Translations under genes and position numbers: made by a program | Origin: Norana najaformis | Lineage: Eukaryota > Annelida > Clitellata > Crassiclitellata > Hormogastridae | Length of the DNA: 64,000 bases | Reading direction: 5' to 3' | Assembly (NCBI GenBank): GCA_964023275.1 | Contig: OZ029927.1 | Span: forward strand, 23,512,980 to 23,576,979 | The notes under the pieces: generated by a model | Databases searched by the model: none | Told to the model about the DNA's origin: nothing | The model's input: the letters and a program-made list of their open reading frames with translations, nothing else | Part shown: piece after piece, positions 62,501 to 64,000 of the stretch | How the letters are laid out: each line of letters starts with the position of its first letter | Numbering within the stretch: position 1 is the first letter of the stretch

Positions 62501-64000
62501 GCTGCAAATGTTGATTTTTGTTCAAGTATTATTAAGCAGTTTTCTGTCTCATATGTTGCTTGCGTTCATTGCTTTTTCGTATTTTTGTCAACTATTCTCT
62601 CAATTGATTTTCAGGTGATCTCTACTTCGCTTATGCTCTTCTGGAGGATGATCCAGGTGGAAGAATTTACAAATGCACAACTTTCAACCCTCACCTGGAT
62701 CTCACAGCAGGAGGAAGTTATACGCAACTAACTGTGACAAGAAGTAAGAACATTCAGTAACCAGTAGCACAAAATTTGCCAATAAATATTTAGTTAAATA
62801 ATTCTTACGAGCTATTTTCTATCAATAAGACAAATTTTATTTATTGGCAACTTGTCTCAATGTATTTCATGTCTTTGCCATGTTTCAGATCCAGCAGGCA
62901 TAAATCCATTTGCTCCAACTTTAGGATTTGCATCCGAAGTACAAACTGTTGCTGTCATTGGAGGAAGTGTAACACTTAGATGCTTCTTCTCTGGATAGTA
63001 AGTCTATCGATATTTCGCATTTCTAATGAGTTATTACTTTGTTAAAGGAAACTCAATGCTTTATTCTTTCCGCCTTAGATGATTAACAGGAAAGATGACT
63101 TTGATGCAAGTTTGTCCCCAGCCAACTATCCTTTCACATAGGTCTCCTGTGAACTTATGGAAACCTGACAAGAGCAAGAACATAGTTCAGTCAGTGAGTG
63201 AGTTATTCTGTCAGTCAGTAAGCCAATCTAATCAGTTATGATTTTTGTCGACTTTGTATGAGTTTTCCCATGCACTGTCATATATATTTTTCAGCCCGGA
63301 GCCAACAATTTCCTGGTCAGGGCCAAGGAATACGCTTCCCATTGGAAGATACACGCTGAATACTTTTTATACAGAATTCACCATAAACAACATAACTGCA
63401 TCTGATGAAGGAGACTACGTCTGCACTGCTTCGAATACCCAAGGAGGCAACACACACATACTTCAGATACGTGTTGAAGGTCTGTCTTATATAATTTACC
63501 TTCGTGCCTTCACATTCGGGACTCGAAACATTTTTGCTTCAGTGTGCTTGTCTTCCTTACACTGACTTTCTCTCTCATTTGAATGATTCATGAAATTGAC
63601 CCGGTTGCGGATCTGTTTCGGAATGCCTATTACTTTAAGAAGCTGTGAATAAACTGGTTCCATGACTTAGTCTTTTGGTTCTTAGAAATCCAGAGATTAA
63701 GGTTGTGATTATAACGGCGCTATATAGAAGTTCTATGATTAAATAAGATTGCATAACTTGATTTAGATGAATTACACGCCCGATAAGCATTGCAAAGTGA
63801 AATTAGGACCTAATATTCAGCAGTTACCTGCATAATTCTATCGGAAAAACTCTTCCGTCTTTTTTACACGTAGCTTATAGGCATTCAGCTACAGCCTGTA
63901 ACATGTGTTATAATAAAGTTGAGTAGTTGCGACAGTAGCCGATAATCTTGAATTACTGCATCTTGAATTCTCCAGCGGTGCCTAGGTTTCTCAATGTAAA
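59553..64000 (+). CDS. L1CAM/neuroglian-type Ig protein, tandem paralogue (3' end beyond window)
   Basis: Exons seen: 59553-59625, 60273-60378, 61232-61602, 62615-62743, 62885-62998 region (acceptor after tttcag near 62888, donor at 62998/62999), 63297-63480 region, and the start of a seventh exon after ctccag near 63976 that runs off the window. Lengths and phases match the upstream gene: exon 3 is 371 bases and exon 4 129 bases in both. The signal peptide is MENRNLYLVFLIAYIC. Ig1 carries RKPPTITKNP and DEGFYQCFAKNQYGTAL; Ig2 carries DLYFAYALLEDD and IYKCTTFN; Ig3 carries SVTLRCFFSGYPEPTISW and DEGDYVCTASNTQGGN. The Ig2 F-strand cysteine is kept, but the B-strand position is Ala (FHIQADP). 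Whether FNIII repeats follow cannot be seen. It is head to tail with the upstream gene, 3.3 kb away. Confidence 0.85.
60640..60906 (-). mobile_element. LINE ORF2 C-terminal fragment, minus strand
   Basis: On the minus strand one open frame reads VVPSTRLAFYRGSFTVASPK, IWVSLPPYVCNSLTK, FRSELKSYLF. This is the conserved end of non-LTR ORF2 (vPrtRl...G.rsFsvaaPk.WnsLP ... F...LK..LF). The frame is intact for about 90 codons, so it is younger than the other fragments. It lies in intron 2 of the paralogue. Confidence 0.8.
61744..61990 (+). mobile_element. SINE family S3, interrupted
   Basis: gggctagtatggtccgtgca, gtggtggtgaatgatctcac, aaggccatacggtcactata and the tail acatttacatttacatt. About 60 bp (agtaagtatgcatttgttaa ... 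gcgagaaatcg) interrupt it; the interrupting piece resembles 42340-42395 (cgccatatgtcc...ctgagcgag). Confidence 0.7.
62029..62290 (+). repeat. R1-family interspersed repeat
   Basis: aatcttaaacgtaattccga, tctacagcgcctaacgaaag, cagcttattcacaggcgctc, tcggttccaggtcaagatcc, then a GA-rich 3' half. Confidence 0.7.

Overview
The window is animal DNA, most likely from an invertebrate bilaterian. It has spliced genes with many small exons, GT-AG introns of a few hundred bases to a few kilobases, tRNA-derived SINEs, LINE remnants, long microsatellites and a DNA transposon. I cannot name the species. All four host genes lie on the plus strand, and I assembled them by hand from splice sites, reading-frame phase and comparison of paralogues.

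Layout. 1-4110 is a complex tandem repeat with a unit of about 0.46-0.5 kb and embedded GAT and GATA tracts. 4963-21784 is an adhesion-GPCR gene (copy A; hormone-receptor-like domain, GAIN, GPS, seven helices, tail) whose first exon or exons are not resolved. 26205-43394 is a second adhesion-GPCR gene (copy B) with its own signal-peptide exon and only the second half of the hormone-receptor-like domain. A and B arose by a segmental tandem duplication of about 15-17 kb (about 5140-22555 and 29220-44500). Exons, phases, introns and some old LINE fragments are shared, and the exons remain open in both copies. 47660-56252 is a complete 11-exon gene for a 615-residue L1CAM/neuroglian-type immunoglobulin protein with five Ig domains, one membrane helix and a short tail, but no fibronectin III repeats. 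59553 to the window end is the first part of a tandem paralogue of that gene.

The clearest mobile element is a 2624-bp DNA transposon (16732-19355) inside an intron of copy A. It has imperfect terminal inverted repeats of about 125 bp starting CACTGGCCAACA, a TTA target duplication and an intact 567-codon ORF. Copy B supplies the matching empty site. Conversely, copy B carries a SINE-like insertion with a 10-bp target duplication whose empty site is in copy A.

How the genes relate. All four host products look like cell-surface adhesion or signalling proteins, two families each present as a head-to-tail pair. The GPCRs should be self-cleaved at the GPS and both end in a T-x-I PDZ-ligand-like tail. 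The Ig proteins keep the distal L1-type Ig region but lack the FNIII stalk and the ankyrin-binding tail. A functional link between the two families is inference from proximity only.
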